A stretch of DNA of 42,163 bases. It comes from Nanobdellota archaeon. Its GTDB lineage: Archaea > Nanoarchaeota > Nanoarchaeia > Parvarchaeales > Parvarchaeaceae. The notes beneath the pieces are model-generated. The model was given only the letters and a program-made list of their open reading frames with translations, made no database searches and was not told where the DNA came from. The DNA is taken from assembly GCA_021796445.1 (NCBI GenBank), contig JAKACB010000005.1, positions 1 to 42,163 of the forward strand. The letters are read 5' to 3'. This document shows, piece by piece, positions 7,850-16,738 of the stretch (within the stretch, counting starts at the first letter, position 1; every line of letters starts with the position of its first letter). The translations under genes were made by a program, and so were the position numbers.

Positions 7850-9277
7850 ATGGTTTTCAGCAATAATACGATCGATTCTCTATACACGGCTAAAAAAGCA
7901 ATAGAAGAATTAGTCAAAAGCAATAAAGACAATAAAAAATTGAATGAAATAATAAAAAACAAAGGAGTAAAACTTGAAGATTTACTAAGTACTAACATAG
8001 AAATAGACTATGATAATCTGAGTATAAAGGCTTCGTACTTTACTAGAGATTATCCAAGCAACCTTGTCAATCTTATGAATGCAATTCAAGACATAAAAGC
8101 ATTTTCAAAAAGCGCTTACAGAAAGATACGGTTTGATATTGACAACAATGAAAATGATGGAACCTACTATATAAAGGCATTTGATGAAAAAGATGAAAAC
8201 TTATTCTATATTAGATTGTCGAAAATGGTGTTTGAAATGGATAGCGGATTAAAACATGCCTTTTTGTCTACAGGTATATACAAGAATTTCGCAGAAAAAC
8301 CCTCATTTGCAAGAGAATTGTTTTCGATATTAAATGAAAAAGTAATAATAAAAGACATAGAAAATACGAACAAGGATTTATTTATTGAAGACGCTTATTC
8401 GGAAAATGGAGGTAATTTGGCCGATACCCTTAAGAGTCTTGGGCTAGAGATTTACAATAGCGATATAAACATGAATATAGTGGGAGGATACAATGATATA
8501 AAAGATAGAATTGAAAGGGAAATATTCACCCCCTTCGCACATAAAGACATACTTAATGAAATAAGAAAACTTACACGAATAAACAAGAAGAACGAGACAA
8601 ATAGTGCACTGTTCTATGGAGAACCTGGAACAGGTAAGACCCTAATGGCAAGGGTAATATCAAATGAAAACAAACTTAATTTCATTTATATGGATGTATC
8701 ACAGATATATTCAAATTGGTATGGTGATTCTCCAAGGAGGATGGAAGCAGCATTTGACCTTGTAAAAAGATATTCAAAACAAAATGGTAAAACGGTATTA
8801 TTTATAGACGAAATAGATTCATTGGGAAACAGACAGTACAACAGCAATGAAAGCAACAAGGTATTAAATGTTCTGCTTACAAAATTAAGTGGCATTAAGT
8901 CTGAAGAGAATGAAGATCTGCTTCTAATCGGCTGTACAAACCTTATTAACAATCTTGACCCTGCTTTGATATCAAGATTTAAGAGCAAAATCTTGTTTAG
9001 AAAACCAAATGAAGAGGACAGGGCAGGTATAATCTCCACGTATTCGCAGAAACTTTCAGAAAGTGATATAAAATTACTTGCAAAAAACACTGAAGGATTA
9101 ACAGGCAGGGATATAGAATCAATCATTTCAATAGCAGAAGAGAACCTTGCATACGATGTAGCAAATAAAAAAAGGGATTATAAAACTCCAAGAATAGAGG
9201 ATTACATACATGCGCTAAGTTTATTCAAACAGACTCATGAGCAGGAAAAGCAGAAAACCAGCGGCCTTTACAGCTGA
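7850..9277 (+). CDS. Orphan AAA-family ATPase with unique N-terminal domain
   Basis: 475 residues. The C-terminal half is one classical AAA module: Walker A FYGEPGTGKT (255-264), Walker B TVLFIDEID (315-323), sensor-1 GCTN (361-364), an arginine-finger region LDPALISRF and a small helical lid domain ending near 460. The first 200 residues form a unique domain with no recognised fold; no HExxH protease, no second AAA module and no transmembrane segment is present, so it is neither FtsH nor Cdc48. Such proteins remodel protein complexes using ATP. The target is unknown. The last 10 nt overlap the 3' end of the convergent GH13 gene. Confidence is high for AAA, low for a specific role. Confidence 0.85.
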   Translation: MVFSNNTIDSLYTAKKAIEELVKSNKDNKKLNEIIKNKGVKLEDLLSTNIEIDYDNLSIKASYFTRDYPSNLVNLMNAIQDIKAFSKSAYRKIRFDIDNNENDGTYYIKAFDEKDENLFYIRLSKMVFEMDSGLKHAFLSTGIYKNFAEKPSFARELFSILNEKVIIKDIENTNKDLFIEDAYSENGGNLADTLKSLGLEIYNSDINMNIVGGYNDIKDRIEREIFTPFAHKDILNEIRKLTRINKKNETNSALFYGEPGTGKTLMARVISNENKLNFIYMDVSQIYSNWYGDSPRRMEAAFDLVKRYSKQNGKTVLFIDEIDSLGNRQYNSNESNKVLNVLLTKLSGIKSEENEDLLLIGCTNLINNLDPALISRFKSKILFRKPNEEDRAGIISTYSQKLSESDIKLLAKNTEGLTGRDIESIISIAEENLAYDVANKKRDYKTPRIEDYIHALSLFKQTHEQEKQKTSGLYS

Positions 9278-10410
9278 TTGCCAAGAAAATTATATTTAAA
9301 CTTTTTTACTTTTGAGATGTTGTCTTTCTTCCAAGCCATAAATCTTCTGCATTCTATGTCACTAAAGCTTGCTAATCTGCTAAAATCCCTCTTCTGAGAA
9401 AGTCCTATTTCAGTACCGTAATAAACAATTGAATTTTGCGCTTTTCCTAGTTCTCTTACTACTGAATTAGTTTTATCAGGGATTAACCAACTTATTCTCT
9501 GCATATCATGATTATCTGCGAAAATAAATCCCTTCTTTCTTCTTTTCTCAAGCATATCAAACTTCAGTCGTCTGATAGCTAGATTTGAAGAAAAATCTAA
9601 AGGAGTTTTAAATAATCTGCTAAATAGTTCCATTGCAAATTCCTCGGCTTTTGCAGACTGAATTTCATCCCAGGCTTTACCAATGTTTTTATTAACTAGC
9701 TCTAAAAGAGCATTTTTCTTTGTTTCGTCTTCTAAAAACCACAATGTATTTAGATATTTTGGAGCTATTCCTGACAGCCAAATTTCTGGAAGAAAAGCGA
9801 AATTTCTATCAACTTTTTTACATGCTTCTGTGAACACTTTCCAGAATTCCATGGACGGACCAATTGCATGATCTAATCTATACCCGTCTATTCCAAAGTT
9901 ATTTATCCAAAAAAGCCCTGCTTCCGTCAAGTAATCTATGACCTCCTTGTTTTTCGTATTTAATTTTGGTAGGCCTTTAAATCCAAGAAAGGACATATAA
10001 TTATCTTTACCATCAAAAACGAACCATTTTTTGTATCTACTTTTTCCATTTTTTAAAGCCGAAACAAAAAAGGGGTGCTTATACGAAACATGATTTGCCA
10101 CAAAATCTAGTATAACTTTTAATCCTATTGAATGGGCAGTATCAACAAGTTTCTTTAACGTATTATTCGAACCGAAATGTCTGTCGACCGAATAAAAATC
10201 AGTTGTGGAATAACCGTGATAATCGGAAGTAGAAAATATTGGAGTTAACCATATTGCATCAAAACTCATATCTTTTATGTATCCAAGCTTGCTTATGACA
10301 CCCTTAAGATTTCCACCCATCCATGTTTTAGAGGTTTTAAAGGCAAGCCTTGCATCTTTATGCGCATTATCTGTTGAGAACCGATCCACAAATATTTGAT
10401 AAATTTTCAT
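9268..10410 (-). CDS. GH13 alpha-amylase-family glycosidase, cytosolic, short form
   Basis: 380 residues with no signal sequence. The (beta/alpha)8 barrel motifs are intact: DFVANH (region I, about 102-107), GIDGYRLDHA with nucleophile Asp180, FLPEIW with acid/base Glu209, and FADNHDM (region IV) with the third carboxylate. The C-terminal beta domain common in the family is nearly absent, so the enzyme is compact. Expected substrates are alpha-1,4-glucans or maltodextrins inside the cell. It is divergent from the sugar ABC ATPase gene (73-bp gap) and close to other glycosidases. A TATA-like cttataaa at 10432-10439, centred 26 nt before the ATG, suggests leaderless transcription. Confidence 0.9.
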   Translation of the reverse strand: MKIYQIFVDRFSTDNAHKDARLAFKTSKTWMGGNLKGVISKLGYIKDMSFDAIWLTPIFSTSDYHGYSTTDFYSVDRHFGSNNTLKKLVDTAHSIGLKVILDFVANHVSYKHPFFVSALKNGKSRYKKWFVFDGKDNYMSFLGFKGLPKLNTKNKEVIDYLTEAGLFWINNFGIDGYRLDHAIGPSMEFWKVFTEACKKVDRNFAFLPEIWLSGIAPKYLNTLWFLEDETKKNALLELVNKNIGKAWDEIQSAKAEEFAMELFSRLFKTPLDFSSNLAIRRLKFDMLEKRRKKGFIFADNHDMQRISWLIPDKTNSVVRELGKAQNSIVYYGTEIGLSQKRDFSRLASFSDIECRRFMAWKKDNISKVKKFKYNFLGNQL

Positions 10411-10431
10411 GTTATTAGGTATTATATAAAT

Positions 10432-10439
10432 CTTATAAA
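10432..10439 (-). promoter_or_regulatory. TATA box of the GH13 gene
   Basis: TTTATAAG on the minus strand, centred about 26 nt before the start codon at 10410; the divergent ABC ATPase starts at 10484, so both promoters share a 73-bp space. Confidence 0.5.
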
Positions 10440-10483
10440 TTTAAATAATAAAGAGATGTATATTATTAAATATAAGATGGATT

Positions 10484-11560
10484 ATGGTAAGCGTATCATT
10501 AAAAGGAATATACAAATCGTTTAAAAGAAAGAAAAAGATTGTAGAGGTTTTAAAGGGAGTAGACTTGGATATACCGGATGGAAAATTCACCGTTATTCTC
10601 GCGCCTTCGGGAGAGGGAAAAACTACATTAATAAGAATAATCGCAGGCCTAGAAAAACAGGATAAAGGAGATGTATATATAGGAAATAAAATCGTAAATG
10701 ACACCCCTCCAAAGGATAGAAACCTTGCAATGGTCTTTCAGAATTATGCTATCTATCCATTCATGGACGTATTCAACAACATTGCATTTCCACTTAAGAT
10801 AATGCACATGAAAAAAGAAGAAATTGAGAAAAAAGTAAGAGAAACTGCAAAGATGCTACAGATAGATGAATTGCTTGACAGAAGGCCTTCACAGCTTTCC
10901 GGAGGACAAAGACAGAGAGTAGCAATTGCAAGGGCTCTTGTAAAAGGAGCAAACCTGCTTTTACTTGACGAGCCCCTCTCAAACCTTGACGCGCAATTAA
11001 GGACAGTTGCCAGAGCAGAACTAAAAGAGTTGCAGAAAAGGCTGCATATAACGGTTGTATACGTGACACATGATCAGGTTGAAGCAATGGTATTAGCAGA
11101 TCAGGTAGCTGTTCTGCATAATGGAAAAATAGAAGCAGTTGACAATCCAATGGTTCTATACAGAAAACCTAAAGATGTGTGGGTTGCGGGGTTTATAGGA
11201 AATCCCCCAATGAACTTGATAGAGGGAGAACTTATTGATGAAAAAACATTTTCATTTGAAGGATACAAAATAAAAATACCCAATAGTATTTCAAAGAAAC
11301 TCAAAATAAGTAAGGGAAAAGCTACTTTAGGGATAAGACCTGAAGACATAAAAGTAGGAGAGGGGAATGTAAAAGCCATTGTAAATCTTATTGAGCCATT
11401 GGGATCGCAGACGCTTTTACGTGTTACTATTGGAAAAACTACTATCAATGTCATAATATTCCAAACGCACATAATAGAATTGAACAAAGAGATGACATTG
11501 GACCTTACAAGTGATAACTTAGCGGTATTTGATAAAACGGGACAAAACGCTGAAAAATAG
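10484..11560 (+). CDS. Sugar ABC importer ATPase (MalK/MsmK type)
   Basis: 358 residues. Walker A APSGEGKTT (40-48; the first Gly of the usual GPSGxGKS is Ala), Q-loop VFQNYAIYPFMDV, signature LSGGQRQRVAIARAL, Walker B LLLLDEPLSNLD and switch His in VYVTHDQVEAM. The C-terminal third has the TOBE/OB regulatory domain typical of CUT1 sugar importers, with LGIRPEDI. It would energise the two permeases encoded on the opposite strand at 13344-15129. Convergent with the surface glucoamylase gene with only 1 bp between the two stops, which places it at the edge of the importer operon but in the other direction and under separate control. Confidence 0.92.
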   Translation: MVSVSLKGIYKSFKRKKKIVEVLKGVDLDIPDGKFTVILAPSGEGKTTLIRIIAGLEKQDKGDVYIGNKIVNDTPPKDRNLAMVFQNYAIYPFMDVFNNIAFPLKIMHMKKEEIEKKVRETAKMLQIDELLDRRPSQLSGGQRQRVAIARALVKGANLLLLDEPLSNLDAQLRTVARAELKELQKRLHITVVYVTHDQVEAMVLADQVAVLHNGKIEAVDNPMVLYRKPKDVWVAGFIGNPPMNLIEGELIDEKTFSFEGYKIKIPNSISKKLKISKGKATLGIRPEDIKVGEGNVKAIVNLIEPLGSQTLLRVTIGKTTINVIIFQTHIIELNKEMTLDLTSDNLAVFDKTGQNAEK

Positions 11561-11561
11561 A

Positions 11562-13343
11562 TTACTTATAATTCAATGCCGCAATAATATACATAGCAGA
11601 CGACCATGTAAGCGGAGAGGTAGTCTGTAACGGATTGCCATGGTTTGGGTCTATAGCTTCTGGAAGCAAGAAATCCTGAGAATGCTGTATAGACCACTTC
11701 ATTAAATTAAATGCCCCTGAATAGTTTCCGTCTTTTTCATCGTAGTAGGCCAGAAATAAAGTAGTTATAATCCAAGGGGGCATAGGTCCAGAACTATCAC
11801 GCAATGAAAGAGTATAATGATAAGTGTCCCCAGTAAACCTTGCCAATCCTCCTTCTATATCCAATGAATTTATCATAGCAGTTATATCATTTTTTGCCTG
11901 AGTAGAATTTAATGAAATTAAACCAAAAGCTATAGGCAAAATAGAAGATGAATCGGCAATCATTGTTGGAGTAAAAACCAGCTGTCCAGTTCCATTTACA
12001 TAAAGTTCTGAAGGAGTTACATACTCGCCATAGAAGCTACCGTTATAGAAATCATTTTCTATGGTATTATTGAGTATATTTGAATAATAATTGATTTTAC
12101 TGCTATTTTCTTTAAGGGAATTTAAAAGCGCTACAGAATCCTTCATCCCGATAAGGTCCATTGCCTGAGTCCAGAAATTGTATGCCATTACATCCTCCCA
12201 TATGCTTAGATCCTGCGGCAGAATCTTGCTTTTGTTTATGTTTAACTCTTCCCATTGCAATGACCTATTTATCACAGGAAGAAACTGCATTATTAGCGTG
12301 AGATTATGTGTTATGTTGTAAAGAGAAGACACACCTATTTGGAAAAGACCAACGCTATCATATTCTGGTATACCATAGGAGGTATCTGGAGCAGAAGTCC
12401 AGAAATTATACCTAGTATACCACGTGCCATCGCTTTTCTGCACGCTTTTCATCCAAACCCAATATTTTTCAGCTGAGTTTATATGGCCTGCATCCTGCAG
12501 GGACATGGCTGCAAATGAACCGTCTCTTACCCATGCATAAAGGTATATGGGGGAAGGAGAAGCTGAAAACTCTCCTGTTAGGGGATTTTGATCATCTTTT
12601 AGAAGCAGTAATGAAGTATAATATTGCGTAAGAAAACTGCCTCCAAGACTTATATTATTCGAACTATAAAGCCATTTTTTTATGTACACGCCATTTGCAA
12701 TTAGCACCTTGGAAACGTTTGTTTCGTTAAATTGCGAAAAAGAAATGATAATATACATATCCCCTTTGTTATTAATGGTTATGTTTGTATAATTCGCATT
12801 TACAGATGCATTAAATGCAGAATTTGGGGAATATATATAAATCTTAGGATTGTTCCCTACCGTGACTGTGCTATTATCTAAGGAATATTCATTCTTCCCT
12901 TTTAATTGAAAGAGAAATGAATCTAAACCTGTTGAGTTCTGCTCTATAATTATGGAATTGGAGCCAAAAGGAGTAGAGATTAAATCCGTTGAATCGTTTC
13001 TATTTAACATTATTTCATTGTTTAACTTAAGAGTAACATTCTTTGTATTGCCGTCTAGAAAATAAAGCTTATCCGTTAAAAGACCATATTTACCGATCAT
13101 AATATCACTTATAAATGGCTGGCCATACAGGCCAACTTCACTGTTGTTTATCCCAGTATAAACAAAAATAGAATTATTTACCCAATTGCTTAAAAGCAGG
13201 GAGGACACGGAACTGTTATAAGTGCTTACGTTATAATCTATCAAATTTTTAGATTTCTGTGCTAAAAAAATAGTTAGTAAAACAACTATTATAATCAAAA
13301 GAACGGCATAAAAATACCATTTTTTAAATCCTTTTTTTACCAT
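11562..13343 (-). CDS. Surface-anchored GH15-type glucoamylase
   Basis: 593 residues. A basic N-terminus and a helix at about 10-28 (WYFYAVLLIIIVVLLTIFL) act as a signal anchor, placing the rest outside the cell; N-x-S/T sequons are very frequent. A beta-rich region of about 200 residues precedes an (alpha/alpha)6 catalytic domain with YAWVRDGSFAAMSLQDAG, LSIWEDVM (probable catalytic acid Glu) and LLPEAIDPN...PLTWSSAM (probable catalytic base Glu), the GH15 pattern. Expected reaction is release of glucose from non-reducing ends of alpha-glucans. Its ATG directly follows the TAA of the permease gene upstream, so it is the last gene of the importer operon; this couples extracellular hydrolysis with uptake. 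Confidence 0.85.
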   Translation of the reverse strand: MVKKGFKKWYFYAVLLIIIVVLLTIFLAQKSKNLIDYNVSTYNSSVSSLLLSNWVNNSIFVYTGINNSEVGLYGQPFISDIMIGKYGLLTDKLYFLDGNTKNVTLKLNNEIMLNRNDSTDLISTPFGSNSIIIEQNSTGLDSFLFQLKGKNEYSLDNSTVTVGNNPKIYIYSPNSAFNASVNANYTNITINNKGDMYIIISFSQFNETNVSKVLIANGVYIKKWLYSSNNISLGGSFLTQYYTSLLLLKDDQNPLTGEFSASPSPIYLYAWVRDGSFAAMSLQDAGHINSAEKYWVWMKSVQKSDGTWYTRYNFWTSAPDTSYGIPEYDSVGLFQIGVSSLYNITHNLTLIMQFLPVINRSLQWEELNINKSKILPQDLSIWEDVMAYNFWTQAMDLIGMKDSVALLNSLKENSSKINYYSNILNNTIENDFYNGSFYGEYVTPSELYVNGTGQLVFTPTMIADSSSILPIAFGLISLNSTQAKNDITAMINSLDIEGGLARFTGDTYHYTLSLRDSSGPMPPWIITTLFLAYYDEKDGNYSGAFNLMKWSIQHSQDFLLPEAIDPNHGNPLQTTSPLTWSSAMYIIAALNYK

Positions 13344-14213
13344 TTACTTTGTGCCGCTCATTGTATACATCTGCGTAAGATATTTCTGGAATATTATATA
13401 AAATGCTAAAATAGGCAGGCCCATAAGTAGAGAAAAGGCCGAAAAAACATTGAGATTGACCGCACCTACTGCAGAAGTCCCGCCTAATGCAGAAACATGA
13501 TAAAGTCCCAGCATTAATGTATAAAGAGATCCTTTACTAACAAATACATTAATAACCGCGTAATCTGTGTAAGCACCTATAAAAGCCAAAAGAGCTATAA
13601 AAATTACAACTGGCCTTGCTATTCTAAAAAGAATTGTAAAGAAAGCCCTAAATCTGCTTTGTCCATCAATCATAGCTGCTTCTTCATATTCTTTTGGTAT
13701 ACTGTCTATAAAAATCTTAGACATATACGCACCGAATATTGCAGTACCACTTGCGTATATCGCAATAAGACCAAGGTAATTATTTGTAAGGCCTAATGTC
13801 GAAAAACTCAAGAAAAGAGGAATAACTATAGATGTAAAGGGGAAAAAAGTTAAAATATAAAGGAAAACAATGAGAGCTTTCTTACCCGCAATGTTAAGTC
13901 TTGCCAAAGCCACTCCTGACACAAAGGCCACCGTTACTGCCACTGCTAATGTTCCAACCGCAAGTATAAGACTATTTCTTAGCCACAGAATGAATTGACT
14001 GTGGAAAACATACTGATAAGCTGAAAATGTAAAGCTAGATAAACTTGGGACAAGGTCACTTACAGATAAGTCTGCTATTGAAGAAAGCTTACTAAAGGAG
14101 GTTAATACAATGTAATAAAGCGGGAAAATAGCAAATAAAACTACTATACCTATAATTATGTAAGAGATAGTCCACCGTAATATATCAAAAACCTTGTATT
14201 TGTTTATGTTCAT
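13344..14213 (-). CDS. Sugar ABC importer permease (MalG type)
   Basis: 289 residues with six predicted helices. The cytoplasmic EAA loop that docks with the ATPase is visible as EEAAMIDGQSRFRAFFTI, with the conserved Gly nine residues after the EAA. N-terminal helix at about 14-38, last helix about 262-280, matching MalG-like CUT1 permeases. The start at 14213 is supported by a TGAGGT Shine-Dalgarno motif that includes the stop codon of the upstream permease, 7 bp away, so the pair is translationally linked. It would form the channel with the permease encoded just upstream. Solute is probably maltodextrin or glucose oligomer, judged from adjacent glucan hydrolases. Confidence 0.93.
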   Translation of the reverse strand: MNINKYKVFDILRWTISYIIIGIVVLFAIFPLYYIVLTSFSKLSSIADLSVSDLVPSLSSFTFSAYQYVFHSQFILWLRNSLILAVGTLAVAVTVAFVSGVALARLNIAGKKALIVFLYILTFFPFTSIVIPLFLSFSTLGLTNNYLGLIAIYASGTAIFGAYMSKIFIDSIPKEYEEAAMIDGQSRFRAFFTILFRIARPVVIFIALLAFIGAYTDYAVINVFVSKGSLYTLMLGLYHVSALGGTSAVGAVNLNVFSAFSLLMGLPILAFYIIFQKYLTQMYTMSGTK

Positions 14214-14220
14214 AATTACC

Positions 14221-15129
14221 TCATGTCAGCATATCCAGAACCTTCGTATACTTTAGCATAAATATTGCCATTACTGCAAGTATTATAATCGAAACTACGG
14301 AAAAAGCAGAACCTAAGGCATAATTATAGAAATCAAATGCCTGATTATATGCATAAACTGTCAAAGAATAAGTACTAGTTCCAGGCCCCCCTCCTGTCAA
14401 TATATATATTGGGTAGAAATTATTCCAAGTAAATATAAAGCCACTTATTGCGGCAAATGCTATTGCTCCTTTTATTGCCGGCCAAGTAACTTTACTAAAC
14501 CTTTGAAATGTATTTGCCCCATCCACTTTTGCAGCTTCATGAAATTCATCGGGTATACTCTGCATTGATGAAAGAAAAAAAGTAGTGTAATAAGAAAAGG
14601 AAAGCCAAAGATTTGTAATTATTAATGCTGCCCATGCAGGCACTGTTTCAAACAACCAATTTATCTGATGAATACCTACTAAAGCTAACAATTGATTTAT
14701 TATTCCAAAATGCGTATTCCACATATCCGCCCAAATCAACAGAGAAATAAACGCAGGAAATGCCCATGGTAACAGTATAAGCGTAAATAAGGGGCCCTTC
14801 CCTTTAAATCCCTTCTGATTAAGTATATTTGCAACCAATAAGCCCAAAAGAACCATTGGAACTAAGCTTCCCACTGTCCAGATTAATGTTTGTAGTATTA
14901 TTGGATAGATCAAACCACTTTTAAATAGGAGTGCATAATTAGTAAATCCCACTACAGTTGCATTAAAAAAATGAGTCAAACTAAAATTTGTAAAAGAGAC
15001 ATAAATGCCATAAGATATTGGATATAAAAAGACAAAAAGTATCAATGCAATTATTGGCAAAAGATATAAATAATTTATTGATTGCAAACCAAGTTTTCTC
15101 AAAAACTTGTTTTTTATTTCTATTTGCAT
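14221..15129 (-). CDS. Sugar ABC importer permease (MalF type)
   Basis: 302 residues, six predicted helices, starting with a cytoplasmic segment and a helix at about 20-42. EAA loop: EFHEAAKVDGANTFQRFSKV. Short relative to E. coli MalF, as usual for archaeal and Gram-positive CUT1 permeases lacking the large P2 loop. No Shine-Dalgarno is evident; an AT-rich taaatttat at about 15149-15157 could be its own TATA box, so the two permeases and glucoamylase may be expressed separately from the binding protein. Pairs with the downstream MalG-type permease. Confidence 0.93.
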   Translation of the reverse strand: MQIEIKNKFLRKLGLQSINYLYLLPIIALILFVFLYPISYGIYVSFTNFSLTHFFNATVVGFTNYALLFKSGLIYPIILQTLIWTVGSLVPMVLLGLLVANILNQKGFKGKGPLFTLILLPWAFPAFISLLIWADMWNTHFGIINQLLALVGIHQINWLFETVPAWAALIITNLWLSFSYYTTFFLSSMQSIPDEFHEAAKVDGANTFQRFSKVTWPAIKGAIAFAAISGFIFTWNNFYPIYILTGGGPGTSTYSLTVYAYNQAFDFYNYALGSAFSVVSIIILAVMAIFMLKYTKVLDMLT

Positions 15130-15199
15130 AAAATTAATAAATTTTTATTAAATTTATGCCTTTTGTTGCATAATTCTGTTGAAAACAGTGGCGGATACT

Positions 15200-15226
15200 T
15201 AATAAAATAAAATTAATATTTTATTA
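15200..15226 (-). terminator. Inverted repeat after the binding-protein gene
   Basis: TAATAAAATA (15200-15209), 7-nt loop, TATTTTATTA (15217-15226): a perfect 10-bp stem 18 bp after the stop of the solute-binding protein and before the permease genes. It could end or attenuate the transcript so the binding protein is made in excess, a common arrangement in ABC importers. All-AT stem, so stability is low. Confidence 0.4.
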
Positions 15227-15244
15227 AACTTATTAAAGTAATGC

Positions 15245-16657
15245 TTAACCGCAAACAGATAAAACATTAGTACTGTTGCTCGATATAAACGCTTGAAGAC
15301 AAGTTGCAACATCAGATGCGCTTATTGTTCTGTTTGTATAGTATAATCCCAATTCTGCATGAGCATCCGCTACTCCACTGTACCAGTAATTCATCTGCGG
15401 AGTACTAGGCGTTGGTGAAGTGTGACCATCCTCCTGTTCAAGTATTCCTTTTTCTATAGGACTAAACTCTGATGCTGTCATATTTTCAGCAACTGCAAAC
15501 GCCGGATCTAAAGTACCTGTATTTGCCTTTGCAATTAAGCTATTTAATGCAACACTGTCAGAAGGTAAATCTCCCGTACCATTATACATCAACAACTCTG
15601 CTTCTGGTGAAGCTAAGAACTGTGCAAATATTACTGAGGCATTGAGCTGAGCAGGTGTAGCGCCGCTTGCTATGGGTGCCGTGACAGCTATACCTTCTGA
15701 ACCTATTAAAGGCGCAAAGTACGAACCTGTTGATGAAACCTCTGGAAGAGGAGCTGTGCCTAACTTACTACCCAAAGTCTTAACATAAGCCGTTAAGTCC
15801 CAAGGACCATCAAATATGACAGCCGCTTTACCAGATTCAAATAGAGATCCTTCTAAGCCTGTAGCTCCAGCCACGCCACTACCAGAGCCTAAAGGTGCAT
15901 TTAAATGATCAACATAAGTCAAATTGTACCAGAACTCTAAAGCATTTACCATTGCAGGATTATTAAGTGTAACTGAGCCGGTTGTTTTATTAGCAAATAT
16001 ATATGTGCCAAAGCCCGGCAACCAAGCTGCAAACCTATAACCGTAATCTGAACCTAAACCATAAGCTATACCCCAAACACCTGTCTTGTTTATAGCTTCT
16101 AACTGTGAAATTAAAGCATTAGTGTTGTTAGCAATTCCATTAGGGAAAAACTGCTTGTTATAGTACATCAATATTGAATTTTCATTCACTGGCAAACCAA
16201 ACATTGCATTTCCAGAACTCTCTGCTGCAACTGTACCGCTAGTAAATTGATTAAAGTAAGACGAATTTGAAATATAACTCTTAAGATTAACTATGAACCC
16301 GCCTGTATAAAGCAAACCTTCATCATTACTTGAGTCATAATATACATTAGGAGCCTTGTGAGAAGCTGCATCCGTCTCAAAATTAGGAGTGGATAAACTT
16401 ACGTTTGTAACTTGAACATGTATGTTAGGATACGCTTTTTCAAACATAGGCAATAATTCATTATAAAATACCGTAGATTCGCTTGGATCATATGCCTGCC
16501 AATAAGTTATAGTTACTGGAGAAGAAGTAGTTTTAGTAGTTGATGTATTTGTTGGAGTGACCTTTACAGAAGAAGGATGATAAGTTACAGCTACTACTGC
16601 AATTATTATAATAACCACAACAACGGCAATTATTACACCGATAATTGAGCTCTTCAT
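15245..16657 (-). CDS. Sugar ABC importer solute-binding protein, membrane-anchored
   Basis: 470 residues. N-terminal helix (about 6-26, GVIIAVVVVIIIIAVVAVTY) followed by a Thr/Ser-rich linker (TPTNTSTTKTTSSPVT), the usual surface anchor plus spacer of archaeal binding proteins. The mature part begins ITYWQAYDPSESTVF and includes FEKAYPNIHVQV, NVYYDSSNDEG, GLPVNENSILMYYNKQFF and ESGKAAVIFDGPWDL, typical of family-1 (MalE-like) extracellular binding proteins. It captures an oligosaccharide for the permeases encoded next. A TATA box (tatttaaa, 16679-16686) is centred about 26 nt before the ATG, so transcription looks leaderless. Divergent from the GH31 gene. Confidence 0.92.
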   Translation of the reverse strand: MKSSIIGVIIAVVVVIIIIAVVAVTYHPSSVKVTPTNTSTTKTTSSPVTITYWQAYDPSESTVFYNELLPMFEKAYPNIHVQVTNVSLSTPNFETDAASHKAPNVYYDSSNDEGLLYTGGFIVNLKSYISNSSYFNQFTSGTVAAESSGNAMFGLPVNENSILMYYNKQFFPNGIANNTNALISQLEAINKTGVWGIAYGLGSDYGYRFAAWLPGFGTYIFANKTTGSVTLNNPAMVNALEFWYNLTYVDHLNAPLGSGSGVAGATGLEGSLFESGKAAVIFDGPWDLTAYVKTLGSKLGTAPLPEVSSTGSYFAPLIGSEGIAVTAPIASGATPAQLNASVIFAQFLASPEAELLMYNGTGDLPSDSVALNSLIAKANTGTLDPAFAVAENMTASEFSPIEKGILEQEDGHTSPTPSTPQMNYWYSGVADAHAELGLYYTNRTISASDVATCLQAFISSNSTNVLSVCG

Positions 16658-16678
16658 ACTGATTCAAAAAGGTTTTAG

Positions 16679-16686
16679 TATTTAAA
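16679..16686 (-). promoter_or_regulatory. TATA box of the binding-protein gene
   Basis: TTTAAATA on the minus strand, centred about 26 nt before the ATG at 16657, inside the 81-bp divergent region shared with the GH31 gene. Confidence 0.55.
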
Positions 16687-16738
16687 GCTTTTTATTAGCA
16701 CAAAATATTACTTATATTGTAAATATTTATAGTAGTGC

